This document shows positions 27,936 to 34,899 of a stretch of 64,000 nt of DNA, one piece after another. How positions within the stretch are numbered: position 1 is the first letter of the stretch; each line of letters starts with the position of its first letter. Under the pieces are notes generated by a model, which was not told where the DNA came from, ran no database searches, and saw only the letters and a list, made by a program, of their open reading frames with translations. Source of the stretch: Caulobacter sp. SLTY (GTDB lineage Bacteria; Pseudomonadota; Alphaproteobacteria; Caulobacterales; Caulobacteraceae); assembly GCF_009905535.1 (NCBI RefSeq), contig NZ_JAAALA010000005.1, positions 62,001-126,000 on the forward strand. The letters are read 5' to 3'. Made by a program: the position numbers and the translations under genes.

Positions 27936-28823
27936 ATGCGCATCATCGTTCCGGCCCTGGCCGCCCTGCTGGCCCTGAGCGCCCCTGTCGGCGCCGGCGC
28001 CCCCGCCGTGGCCCAAGAGGCCGCCGTCGCCGCGCCCGACCGCGTCACCTTCCGCAGCATGGACGACGCCAAGACCGAGCTGGTCGCCTACCTGTTCAAG
28101 CCGGTGAACCCGGCCCCCAAGGCGCCCGCCGTGGTGCTGATGCACGGCCGTGCCGGCGCCTATTCCTCGCTGGCCGACGGGACCTTCAACGCCGAAACCC
28201 TGACCATGCGCCACAAGTATTGGGCGCGCTATTGGGCCAGCCGCGGCTACTACGCCCTGGTCATCGACGGGTTCGGCCCGCGCGGCTATCCCGGCGGCTT
28301 CGCGGCCGGCACCTACAACGATCGTCCCGACAGCATCGACGAGGTCACCATCCGCCCGCTCGATGCCTACGCCGGCCTGCGTTTCCTGCGCAGCCTGCCG
28401 GGGGTGGACGGCGACCGCATCGGCCTGATGGGCTGGTCTAACGGGGGCAGCGCCACCCTGGCCGCCATGGCCGACGACAAGCCCGGCGACATGAAGAAGC
28501 TCGGCTTCCGCGCCGGCATCTCCTTCTACCCCGGCTGCGGCCTGAAGAACCGATTCAAGGCCAAGGGCTGGAAGTCCTACGCCCCGGTCCTGGTGCTGAT
28601 GGGCACGGCCGACGAGGAGGTCTCGCCCAAGTCCTGCGACGCCTTCGTCAAACGCAGCCAGGGCCTTGGCGGCCAGGTCGAAATGATCACCTACGAGGGC
28701 GCCGCCCACAGCTTCGACGACCCCGGCAAGAAGAAACAGTCGGTCCCCGCCAACGCCGCCGCCACGGCCGATGCGCGCAAGCGGGCGGCGGACTTCTTCG
28801 AGGTTCAGCTAGCGCCACGCTGA
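27936..28823 (+). CDS. Dienelactone hydrolase-family protein, exported
   Basis: 295 residues with a signal peptide (IIVPALAALLALSAPVGAGA, cleavage likely near VAQEA). Alpha/beta-hydrolase core: VVLMHGRAG, nucleophile elbow GWSNGGSATL, acid GTADEEV and histidine in GAAHSFDD. The nucleophile is Ser rather than the Cys of classical dienelactone hydrolase. AAGGAG lies six bases before ATG 27936. The upstream gap (27764-27935) is very GC-rich with three GGGCCCGG copies. It overlaps the convergent membrane protein gene by 19 bases. Periplasmic esterase of unknown substrate. Confidence 0.83.
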   Translation: MRIIVPALAALLALSAPVGAGAPAVAQEAAVAAPDRVTFRSMDDAKTELVAYLFKPVNPAPKAPAVVLMHGRAGAYSSLADGTFNAETLTMRHKYWARYWASRGYYALVIDGFGPRGYPGGFAAGTYNDRPDSIDEVTIRPLDAYAGLRFLRSLPGVDGDRIGLMGWSNGGSATLAAMADDKPGDMKKLGFRAGISFYPGCGLKNRFKAKGWKSYAPVLVLMGTADEEVSPKSCDAFVKRSQGLGGQVEMITYEGAAHSFDDPGKKKQSVPANAAATADARKRAADFFEVQLAPR

Positions 28824-29236
28824 CGCTCAGCTTTGCGTCGTATGTGGGCGATCGTCCCGATGACCAGGGTCAGGAAGATGGCGTAGCCGATCAGGTTCAG
28901 CGCCGTCGCATAGACCAGGCTGATCACCTTCTGCTGCGCCCAGAAGGCCAGGTGGATCACCACCCCAAGCCCTTGCAGCCCCGCAGTCCACAGGGTCCAC
29001 CACCGGTCGGCGAACAGCGCCAGGGCGACAAACAGGCCGAAGGCGAGGATGTCGATGCACATCACCGCGAACTGCACATCCATCCAGCGGCGGTCGGCGA
29101 CCAGGAAGGTGATTTGGGCGCTGACGAACAGAAAGATGCCGGTCAGTCGCTCTGGCGGGCCGCCCTTCCAGACGGCGAACCCGTTGACCAGCACCGCGAT
29201 GCCGAAGGAGACGATCAACCAAAGAGGAATGGTCAA
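28805..29236 (-). CDS. Small four-helix membrane protein
   Basis: About 143 residues with four hydrophobic segments (for example LTIPLWLIVSFGIAVLVNGF, DILAFGLFVALALF and ISLVYATALNLIGYAIFLTL) and a basic C-terminal tail (IRRKAERQRGAS). No family recognised. No ATG or GTG fits the N-terminus; the proposed start is TTG 29236. A longer frame from TTG 29269 would run through a strong terminator hairpin and is less likely. Gene end overlaps the dienelactone-hydrolase-like gene by 19 bases. Confidence 0.6.
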   Translation of the reverse strand: MTIPLWLIVSFGIAVLVNGFAVWKGGPPERLTGIFLFVSAQITFLVADRRWMDVQFAVMCIDILAFGLFVALALFADRWWTLWTAGLQGLGVVIHLAFWAQQKVISLVYATALNLIGYAIFLTLVIGTIAHIRRKAERQRGAS

Positions 29237-29240
29237 AGCA

Positions 29241-29268
29241 AAAGGGCCCCGCTTGAAAGCAGGGCCCA
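29241..29268 (-). terminator. Rho-independent terminator of the small LuxR operon
   Basis: On the minus strand an 11-bp stem (GGGCCCTGCTT with AAGCGGGGCCC, one G-T pair) is followed by TTTTGCTTT. It lies 25 bases after the stop of the 117-residue gene and just before the membrane protein. Confidence 0.8.
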
Positions 29269-29292
29269 ATCTGGCGCCATCCAGACGTGTTG

Positions 29293-29646
29293 TCAGGCGG
29301 CTTTCACCTCATGCAGATGGATTCCGGTCGGCTTCGGATCGGTCTCCGGCTTGTCGTTCTGCGTGCCGGTCGCGAACCGCTTCAGGCCCAGCTGTTCCTG
29401 CGCCACCGACAGCGCCTTGTGAGTTGCAATGATGGTGCGGCGCGCCTGGGTCAGGTGACCCAGGGTCTCGCTGGCGCCCTCGAAGGCTTCCTGAGCGTAG
29501 AGCACAGAAAGGTTGGCCTTCTGCCGCTCGGCCGGCATGGTCACCGCAAGCCCCGCCACTGCGGCCAGGGCCACGTCGAGCGCCGCTTCAGCCTCGAACA
29601 GTTGCTTGGACACCGCTTCCATCGCGGCGCGTCGTTGATGCAGCAT
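29293..29646 (-). CDS. Hypothetical helical protein
   Basis: 117 residues, no family recognised, probably an alpha-helical bundle or coiled-coil (AVSKQLFEAEAALDVALAAV and LGHLTQARRTIIATHKAL), no signal peptide. AGGAGG lies eight bases before ATG 29646, an excellent ribosome-binding site, so the shorter start is preferred to ATG 29670. It is the last gene of a small operon behind the LuxR-type regulator and ends at a strong terminator. Confidence 0.75.
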   Translation of the reverse strand: MLHQRRAAMEAVSKQLFEAEAALDVALAAVAGLAVTMPAERQKANLSVLYAQEAFEGASETLGHLTQARRTIIATHKALSVAQEQLGLKRFATGTQNDKPETDPKPTGIHLHEVKAA

Positions 29647-29717
29647 TAGATCGCCTCCTAAGCCCCCCACCGGGGCGTTCCTGTTGAAGTCCGGGTTCCC
29701 GCCCGGACCTCCGCAGG

Positions 29718-30482
29718 TCAGGGGCGGATCAGTTGTTGCAGGGCCAGAAGCCCCGACAGCGTGGTCCCGAAGGCCAGGGCGGTGAACAGCATGATGGCGC
29801 CGATCACCCCGAGCCTCTGGACCGGCGCTAGGCGGTTGAGCCGTCCTCCAGGCTCGGCGGCGAAAAGTCGCCGTCCATAACCGCGAAGGCCGCGCACAAG
29901 ATCTCCCGCAAGACCATCTCCGGCGGGAGCCACCGGGACTGCTTGCGAACCGCCGAAACCAGCTCCGGCGTCGCGGAAGCCATGGCCGGGCTCGAGGCCA
30001 GGCTGACGAGCTGTCGCTCCAGCTGCTCCCAGGTCCACACCGGCAGCGGCGTTCTCGTTTGCGGGCTGCTCCGGAACGAGGCTTCGAACCGGTCCACCTC
30101 GCTCTTCATCCACAGGGTCTGGCTGAGGCCCGGGCTGAAGGCGGCGTTGTGATCGTTTGCGGGTGTCATCGCTTGCTCCGACTTGTGGAGCAGACGATGG
30201 GCGATCGGCGGCCGGCGGCGCCATGACCGGCGTCATGCCTGACACGTTGCGTGTCATGCCACCCTCGGCCTGCCGCAGCAGGCGGGCGGCCTCATAGCGG
30301 CTGGTCACCCCCACCTTCTCGCGCGCCTTGCGCAGGTGGTTGACCACGGTGTGGTCGGCGATGCCCAGCTCGCGACCGATTTCCTTGCTGTTGAGATGCT
30401 CGCCGACCAGACGGAGGATTTGGCGCTCACGCTCGGTAAGCGTCGCCAGTCCCTGCTCCCTCTTCACGTCTTTCCCGGCCAT
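29718..30482 (-). CDS. LuxR-type HTH regulator with C-terminal membrane helix
   Basis: 254 residues if read through. A LuxR/GerE helix-turn-helix lies at about residues 11-75 (LTERERQILRLVGEHLNSKE, then GRELGIADHTVVNHLRKARE). A hydrophobic C-terminal segment (LGVIGAIMLFTALAFGTTLS) suggests a membrane anchor, an architecture seen in several Caulobacteraceae regulators. The linker between them (about 30170-29880) has poor codon bias in this frame, while another frame there encodes a convincing 113-residue protein. Start ATG 30482; an in-frame GTG at 30497 is possible. Whether linker and tail are translated as one protein is uncertain. Confidence 0.7.
   Translation of the reverse strand: MAGKDVKREQGLATLTERERQILRLVGEHLNSKEIGRELGIADHTVVNHLRKAREKVGVTSRYEAARLLRQAEGGMTRNVSGMTPVMAPPAADRPSSAPQVGASDDTRKRSQRRLQPGPQPDPVDEERGGPVRSLVPEQPANENAAAGVDLGAAGATARQPGLEPGHGFRDAGAGFGGSQAVPVAPAGDGLAGDLVRGLRGYGRRLFAAEPGGRLNRLAPVQRLGVIGAIMLFTALAFGTTLSGLLALQQLIRP
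29828..30169 (-). CDS. Hypothetical protein nested out of frame in the LuxR-type gene
   Basis: 113 residues, start ATG 30169 with GGAG seven bases upstream. Nearly all codons end in G or C (13 exceptions by hand count), the pattern of real genes here, whereas the overlapping regulator frame has about half G/C third positions over the same bases. Composition is protein-like (VWTWEQLERQLVSLASSP, then ELVSAVRKQSRWLPPEMVLR). No family recognised; soluble and helical. It lies wholly inside the annotated regulator frame, so the region may be a true overlap or a regulator whose frame has shifted. Confidence 0.65.
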   Translation of the reverse strand: MTPANDHNAAFSPGLSQTLWMKSEVDRFEASFRSSPQTRTPLPVWTWEQLERQLVSLASSPAMASATPELVSAVRKQSRWLPPEMVLREILCAAFAVMDGDFSPPSLEDGSTA

Positions 30483-30580
30483 CTCTGAACCCGTCACCCA
30501 CCAGGCGGCAGATAGACCAGCGGTTCCGCCTGGCCCTCTCACCGCCTCCCGGTAGCAACCATAACCCGAACGAGGTGCGA

Positions 30581-30598
30581 CTAGAATGACCTTTCTAG
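30581..30598. promoter_or_regulatory. Palindromic operator-like site between regulator and phasin
   Basis: CTAGAA (30581-30586) and TTCTAG (30593-30598) form a perfect 6-bp inverted repeat with a six-base spacer. It lies in the 168-base divergent gap between the LuxR-type regulator and the phasin gene, 68 bases before the phasin start. The AT-rich arms stand out from the GC-rich surroundings. The bound protein is unknown. Confidence 0.4.
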
Positions 30599-30665
30599 AG
30601 ACGCCCCCTATTTGAGTATCACCGGCGCCGCTCCCCTGGCGCCGACCCAGACACAGGAGCCCCTC

Positions 30666-31160
30666 ATGGCCGCCGCCAAGAAGACCAAGACCGCCGACAA
30701 GACCGCCCCGGAAACCGGCGCCGACACCGACATCGCCCGCAAGATCTGGCTGGCCGGCGTGGGCGCCTATGGCCGCGCCTTCACGGAAGCGCGCGAGTCC
30801 GCCGAAAAGCTGGCGCAGGGCGCCGGCGAGGCCTTCGACCAGCTGGTCGCCAAGGGCGAAGAGATCGAGGACACCGTCCGCGACCGTATCGCCGCCGCCC
30901 CGGCCGGCAAGAAGGTCTCCACCCTGGTCGGCGACCTGACCAAGCAGTCCAAGGCCCGCCGCGCCGCCCTCGAAGAGCGTATCGGCAAGGTCCGCAAGAC
31001 CCTGACCGAGACCCTGGCCCCCTACAACCTCGCCGCCCTCGGCGAGGCGGTGCAGGCCCTGACCACCCAGGTCGAAGCCCTCACCGAGGAAGTGGCCTCG
31101 CTGAAGGCCGAGAAGGCGGCCAAGAAGGCTCCGGCGAAGGCGGCTCAGGACGCCGCCTGA
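30666..31160 (+). CDS. Phasin, PHA granule-associated protein (PhaF/PhaI type)
   Basis: 164 residues. The N-terminal segment IARKIWLAGVGAYGRAFTEA matches the PhaI/PhaF phasin signature, followed by a long amphipathic coiled-coil (about 45-140) and an Ala/Lys-rich tail (EKAAKKAPAKAAQ) like a short PhaF histone-like end. Phasins coat polyhydroxyalkanoate granules and help segregate them. AGGAG lies six bases before ATG 30666. It belongs with the PhaC, PhaZ and PhaD-like genes downstream. Confidence 0.88.
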   Translation: MAAAKKTKTADKTAPETGADTDIARKIWLAGVGAYGRAFTEARESAEKLAQGAGEAFDQLVAKGEEIEDTVRDRIAAAPAGKKVSTLVGDLTKQSKARRAALEERIGKVRKTLTETLAPYNLAALGEAVQALTTQVEALTEEVASLKAEKAAKKAPAKAAQDAA

Positions 31161-31202
31161 GGACCTCTTCCGACCCTGCACATTGGCGAACGGCTGGGTT
31201 CT

Positions 31203-31330
31203 AGCCCCTCTCCCGCGAGGGAGAGGGAGGGGCCCGCCACGCAGCGGTGGGAGGGAGAGGGTTTACGGCGCCGGCCAACCTCCCAACGACCCTAAGCCCT
31301 CCCCCTACCCCTCCCTCAGGGAGGGGGGCT
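31203..31330. repeat. Intergenic inverted-repeat element in the PHA cluster
   Basis: Two hairpins, CCCTCTCCCGCGAGGGAGAGG near 31206-31226 written here as stem CCTCTCCC/GGGAGAGG, and CCCCTCCCT/AGGGAGGGG near 31308-31326, face each other across a 70-base centre. The outer ends (AGCCCC and GGGGCT) are complementary. It sits between the convergent phasin and TetR genes and may end both transcripts. It differs in sequence from the 180-bp element but is built alike. Confidence 0.6.
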
Positions 31331-31381
31331 CCAGGACAACCGCGCGCCAACGATGGCCCAATCCCACCCTCCCCCCGGGGA

Positions 31382-31963
31382 TCAGGTTGCCAACGAAGCC
31401 GTCGGAAGCATGACCTGGGCCGCCGCCCGAGCCACGAGCTCTCGCGGCGGCCCAGCGTCCCCCCTGAGCGACAGGGTCACGGCGTGGAACGCCACCCCCG
31501 TCGCCATCTGCCCGGCCAAGCCGTCGCGCACCTCCGCCGAGGCCTTGATCGCCCCGGCCTTGTTGAGAGCCTTCAGGCAATCCCCCAGACCCCCGACCAG
31601 TCCCGCCATGATCCGCCGCGCGCTGGCCGCCACGGCCTCGTTGCCCATGGCCAGGGCCGGTTCACGCCAGAAGAAGCGGGCGTCGAAGGCCTCCTCGACC
31701 AGGATATGGATGTGGGTCCACAGGGTCTCGATTTGGGGCTGCTTGCCGCAGGCCTCCCGCGCCGCCTCCAACACCATCTCCATCTCGACCGCGTGGGCCG
31801 CCATCAGCTCGGCCAGGATCTGGGGTTTGCCCTTGAAGTGGTAGTAGAGATGCCCGGCGCTCATCCCCAGCGAGGAGGCGATATCGACCGCCGACAGCGG
31901 TCCGACGCCCTCGGCGTTGAACAGCTCCCGGGAGGCTTCGAGAATGCGATCTCGCGTCTTCAC
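31382..31963 (-). CDS. phaD: TetR-family regulator, PhaD-like
   Basis: 193 residues. The N-terminal VKTRDRILEASRELFNAEG and helix-turn-helix (AVDIASSLGMSAGHLYYHFK) closely follow Pseudomonas PhaD, the TetR-family activator of the mcl-PHA cluster. That similarity also supports the GTG at 31963, since PhaD starts with MKTRDRIL; AAGGA precedes it closely. The C-terminal ligand domain is less conserved. It is divergent from phaC (90-base gap) and convergent with the phasin gene, so it probably controls both. Confidence 0.78.
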   Translation of the reverse strand: MKTRDRILEASRELFNAEGVGPLSAVDIASSLGMSAGHLYYHFKGKPQILAELMAAHAVEMEMVLEAAREACGKQPQIETLWTHIHILVEEAFDARFFWREPALAMGNEAVAASARRIMAGLVGGLGDCLKALNKAGAIKASAEVRDGLAGQMATGVAFHAVTLSLRGDAGPPRELVARAAAQVMLPTASLAT

Positions 31964-32053
31964 CAGTCCTTGCGCCCCATTGAACAGCGGTCCAGCATAG
32001 TCCCCGAGAGCGCAGCCGGGCGAGAACGATCTGGCGCGCGGGGAGGAACAAGC

Positions 32054-33745
32054 ATGACCAAACCCGGCATCCGCCTGGACACCGGCGGCGCGACCGACAG
32101 CGCCGGCGGCCTCAACCCCATCGTGGGCGTGGCCCGAGAAGACCTGATCGGCGCCGTCGGCGCCTTGCTGCGCGAGACGGCCGGCCGACCGGTCAAAACG
32201 CTGAAGCACGTGGCCGCCTTCAACGGCGAGGTGGTCAAGATCCTGACCGGCAAGTCGGAGCTGGCGGCCGAGCCCAAGGACAAGCGGTTCGCCGACCCGG
32301 CCTGGCGCTACAACCCGCTCTACAAGGCCGGGATGCAGTACTATCTGGCGGTCCAGAAGGGCGTCGCCGGCTGGATCGACGATGTCGAGTTCGACGAGCT
32401 GGAGCGCGCCCGCGCCAACTTCGTCACCGGCATGATCCTCGACAGCCTGTCGCCGTCCAACACCCTGATCGGCAACCCCTCGGCCATCAAGCGGGCCTAT
32501 GACACCGGCGGCGGCTCCCTGCTCAAGGGCCTGAAGAACGCTTACGACGACCTGACCAAGAACGACGGCATTGTCAGCCAGGTCGACAAGCGCCCCTTCA
32601 AGGTCGGCGAGAACCTGGCCACCAGCCCCGGCGCGGTGATCCACCGCACCGAGATGATGGAGCTGATCCAGTACCAGCCGACCACGCCGGAGGTGCGGGA
32701 GATCCCGCTGCTGATCATTCCGCCGCAGATCAACAAGGCCTACGTCAACGATCTGTCGCCGGACAAATCCATGGTCCGCTTCCTGGTCGCCAGCGGCTTC
32801 CAGGTCTTCCTGGTCAGCTGGCGCAACCCGACCAAGGACCACGCCGAATGGGGCCTGGGCGACTATGTCGACAGCCTGATCGAGGCCACCGACATCATCG
32901 CCAAGGTCACCGGAAGCAAGAAGGTCAACCTCACCGGCGCCTGCTCGGGCGGCATCACCACCGCTACCCTGCTGTCGAAGCTGCAGGCCCAGGGAGACGA
33001 TCGCATCGGCGCCGTCTCCCTGATGGTCTGCGTCCTCGACCCCGACGCCTCCGACAGCGAGGCCGGGGCGCTGGTCTCCAAGCACGGCATCGAGATGGCC
33101 CGCCAGCGCTCGGCCAAGAAGGGCATTCTGGAGGGTTCGAACCTCTCGCGCACCTTCGCCTGGCTGCGGCCGAACGACCTGGTCTGGAACTATGTGATCA
33201 ACAACTACCTGCACGGGGACGACCCGCCGCCGTTCGACGTTCTGTTCTGGAATAACGACAGCACCAACCTGACCGCCGCCCTGCATTCCGACTACCTGGG
33301 CGTCTATGAGGACCAGCCGTTCCGCAACCACGGCCAGGTCGACATGGCCGGGCATAGGGTCGATCTCTCGGCGGTCAAGAACGACGTCTTTGTCGTGGCG
33401 GGCGTCACCGACCACATCACCCCCTGGAAGGCCTGCTACCGCCTGACCCAGCTGATCGGCTCGCCGAAGGTGGACTTCGTTCTCAGCCAGGCCGGCCACA
33501 TCCAGGCCCTGCTCAACCCACCCGGCAACCCCAAGGCCAAATATTTCCACAGCGCCGAGCGCCCAGGTCCGTCCATCGACGCCTGGATGAACGGCCAGGC
33601 GGAGGAAAAGGCCGGGTCCTGGTGGCCCTTCTGGGCCGAATGGATGGGCGAGCGGGCGGGCGGCATGAAACCTGCTCCCAAGAGCCTCGGCTCGAAAAAA
33701 CACAAAGCCATGGAGGCCGCTCCGGGCCTCTATGCGTTTGAATAG
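32054..33745 (+). CDS. phaC: Poly(3-hydroxyalkanoate) synthase, class II-like
   Basis: 563 residues, the length of Pseudomonas class II synthases. It polymerises 3-hydroxyacyl-CoA at the granule surface. The catalytic triad is C297 in the lipase-like box GACSGG, D453 in GVTDHITPW and H482 in QAGHIQ, positions nearly the same as in P. aeruginosa PhaC1. The N-terminal block (RFADPAWRYNPLYKAGMQYY) also follows class II enzymes. GGGAGGA precedes ATG 32054. Followed by PhaZ. This suggests medium-chain-length polymer, but class I activity cannot be excluded from sequence. Confidence 0.92.
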   Translation: MTKPGIRLDTGGATDSAGGLNPIVGVAREDLIGAVGALLRETAGRPVKTLKHVAAFNGEVVKILTGKSELAAEPKDKRFADPAWRYNPLYKAGMQYYLAVQKGVAGWIDDVEFDELERARANFVTGMILDSLSPSNTLIGNPSAIKRAYDTGGGSLLKGLKNAYDDLTKNDGIVSQVDKRPFKVGENLATSPGAVIHRTEMMELIQYQPTTPEVREIPLLIIPPQINKAYVNDLSPDKSMVRFLVASGFQVFLVSWRNPTKDHAEWGLGDYVDSLIEATDIIAKVTGSKKVNLTGACSGGITTATLLSKLQAQGDDRIGAVSLMVCVLDPDASDSEAGALVSKHGIEMARQRSAKKGILEGSNLSRTFAWLRPNDLVWNYVINNYLHGDDPPPFDVLFWNNDSTNLTAALHSDYLGVYEDQPFRNHGQVDMAGHRVDLSAVKNDVFVVAGVTDHITPWKACYRLTQLIGSPKVDFVLSQAGHIQALLNPPGNPKAKYFHSAERPGPSIDAWMNGQAEEKAGSWWPFWAEWMGERAGGMKPAPKSLGSKKHKAMEAAPGLYAFE

Positions 33746-33770
33746 TGCACTGCACAAAAAGGATACCCCA

Positions 33771-34643
33771 GTGACCCGAACCGCCAAGCCCGCCAGCCAG
33801 GGCGACACCAAGCCCGAGTTCTCCATCCTGCGGGCGGGCGGACGCATGCTGCGGGTCGCCGTGTGGAAGGCGCGGCCGCCTGTCGGCCAGGCGCCGGCCC
33901 GGCCGCTGCTGTTCTTCAACGGCATCGGGGCCAACATCGAGCTGATGAGCCCCCTGGCCGACTGGTTTCCCGACCGCGACCTGATCACCTTCGACATGCC
34001 GGGCGTCGGCGGCTCGCCCAAGCCCGTCACCCCCTACCGCCCCTGGTCCATGGCCTGGACCGCGGCCCGGCTGCTCGACCAGCTCGGCTATGACAAGGTC
34101 GACGTCATGGGCGTTTCCTGGGGCGGGGGCCTGGCCCAGCAGTTCGCCTTCCAGCATCCCAAGCGCACCGGCCGCCTGGTCCTGGCCGCCACCTCGGCCG
34201 GCGTCATCATGGTCCCCGGCGACCTGAAGGCCCTGAGCAAGATGGCCGACCCCAAGCGCTATGTGGACCCCGAGTTCATGCGCAAGAACTTCGAGACCCT
34301 CTACGGCGGCGAGACCACCGGCTCCGACGGCCACATCGGCCGCATCGAGCCGCCCACCCGCACCGGCTACCTCTACCAGCTGATGGCCATGAGCGGCTGG
34401 ACCAGCGTCCCCTTCCTGCCCTTCGTCAAAGCCCCGACCCTGATCATGATGGGCGACGCCGACCGCATCGTCCCCCTCGCCAACGGCCACTTCCTGGCCA
34501 AGCTGATCCCCAACTCGCGCCTGGAAGTGATCAAGAACGGTGGCCACCTGTTCCTGGTCGCCCAGGCCAGCCAAAGCGCCCCCCTGATCCGGGAGTTCCT
34601 CGATGAGGGTCGGCTGAAGAAGGTCCGTCAGAAGGCGGCCTGA
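33771..34643 (+). CDS. phaZ: Poly(3-hydroxyalkanoate) depolymerase, intracellular, PhaZ type
   Basis: 290 residues, alpha/beta hydrolase resembling intracellular Pseudomonas PhaZ, which releases hydroxyacids from stored mcl-PHA. Features: LLFFNGIGANIELM oxyanion region, nucleophile in GVSWGGGLAQQFA, acid in MGDADRIV, histidine in NGGHLFLV. AAGGA lies about seven bases before GTG 33771; an ATG at 33732 would overlap phaC by 14 bases and is less likely. Order phaC-phaZ with phaD and phasin close by mirrors the pseudomonad cluster. Confidence 0.87.
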   Translation: MTRTAKPASQGDTKPEFSILRAGGRMLRVAVWKARPPVGQAPARPLLFFNGIGANIELMSPLADWFPDRDLITFDMPGVGGSPKPVTPYRPWSMAWTAARLLDQLGYDKVDVMGVSWGGGLAQQFAFQHPKRTGRLVLAATSAGVIMVPGDLKALSKMADPKRYVDPEFMRKNFETLYGGETTGSDGHIGRIEPPTRTGYLYQLMAMSGWTSVPFLPFVKAPTLIMMGDADRIVPLANGHFLAKLIPNSRLEVIKNGGHLFLVAQASQSAPLIREFLDEGRLKKVRQKAA

Positions 34644-34652
34644 CGTCGTTCC

Positions 34653-34719
34653 GCTCTCCCCCATCGCAGATGGGGGAGTGGCTTTGGCGAGCGCTGCAAG
34701 CGAGCCAAACCGAGGGGGT
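34653..34719. repeat. Palindromic intergenic repeat
   Basis: CTCCCCCATC and GATGGGGGAG flank GCA (34655-34677), followed by a second stem GGCTTTGGCGAGCG / CGCTGCAAGCGAGCC-like region and GAGGGGGTC. This dispersed palindrome type is frequent between genes in Caulobacteraceae. It follows phaZ and may serve as its terminator. The rest of the gap to 34899 includes another hairpin (CCGCCCC/GGGGCGG near 34799-34818) and no gene. Confidence 0.55.
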
Positions 34720-34899
34720 CCCACCGCCGGTTCAAGGCTAACCCCAACCGCCGGCGTTGCCCGCCTCCTGGTCCGTCGCTCACGCTCCGAACCGTCCTCC
34801 GCCCCCTCCCGGGGGCGGAGAGCGAAAGCCGCCAAACCCCGCTTCCTCAACCACACGCAAAGGCGTACCACCCCCCTGTCAGCGGAAGGGGATAGCCGC

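Noticed and set aside
31964-32053. PhaD operator search between phaD and phaC
   Set aside because: No clear palindrome could be seen by eye.
31964-34030. Extension of the TetR frame far upstream through phaC
   Set aside because: The frame stays open antisense to phaC, but real similarity begins at VKTRDRIL (31963).
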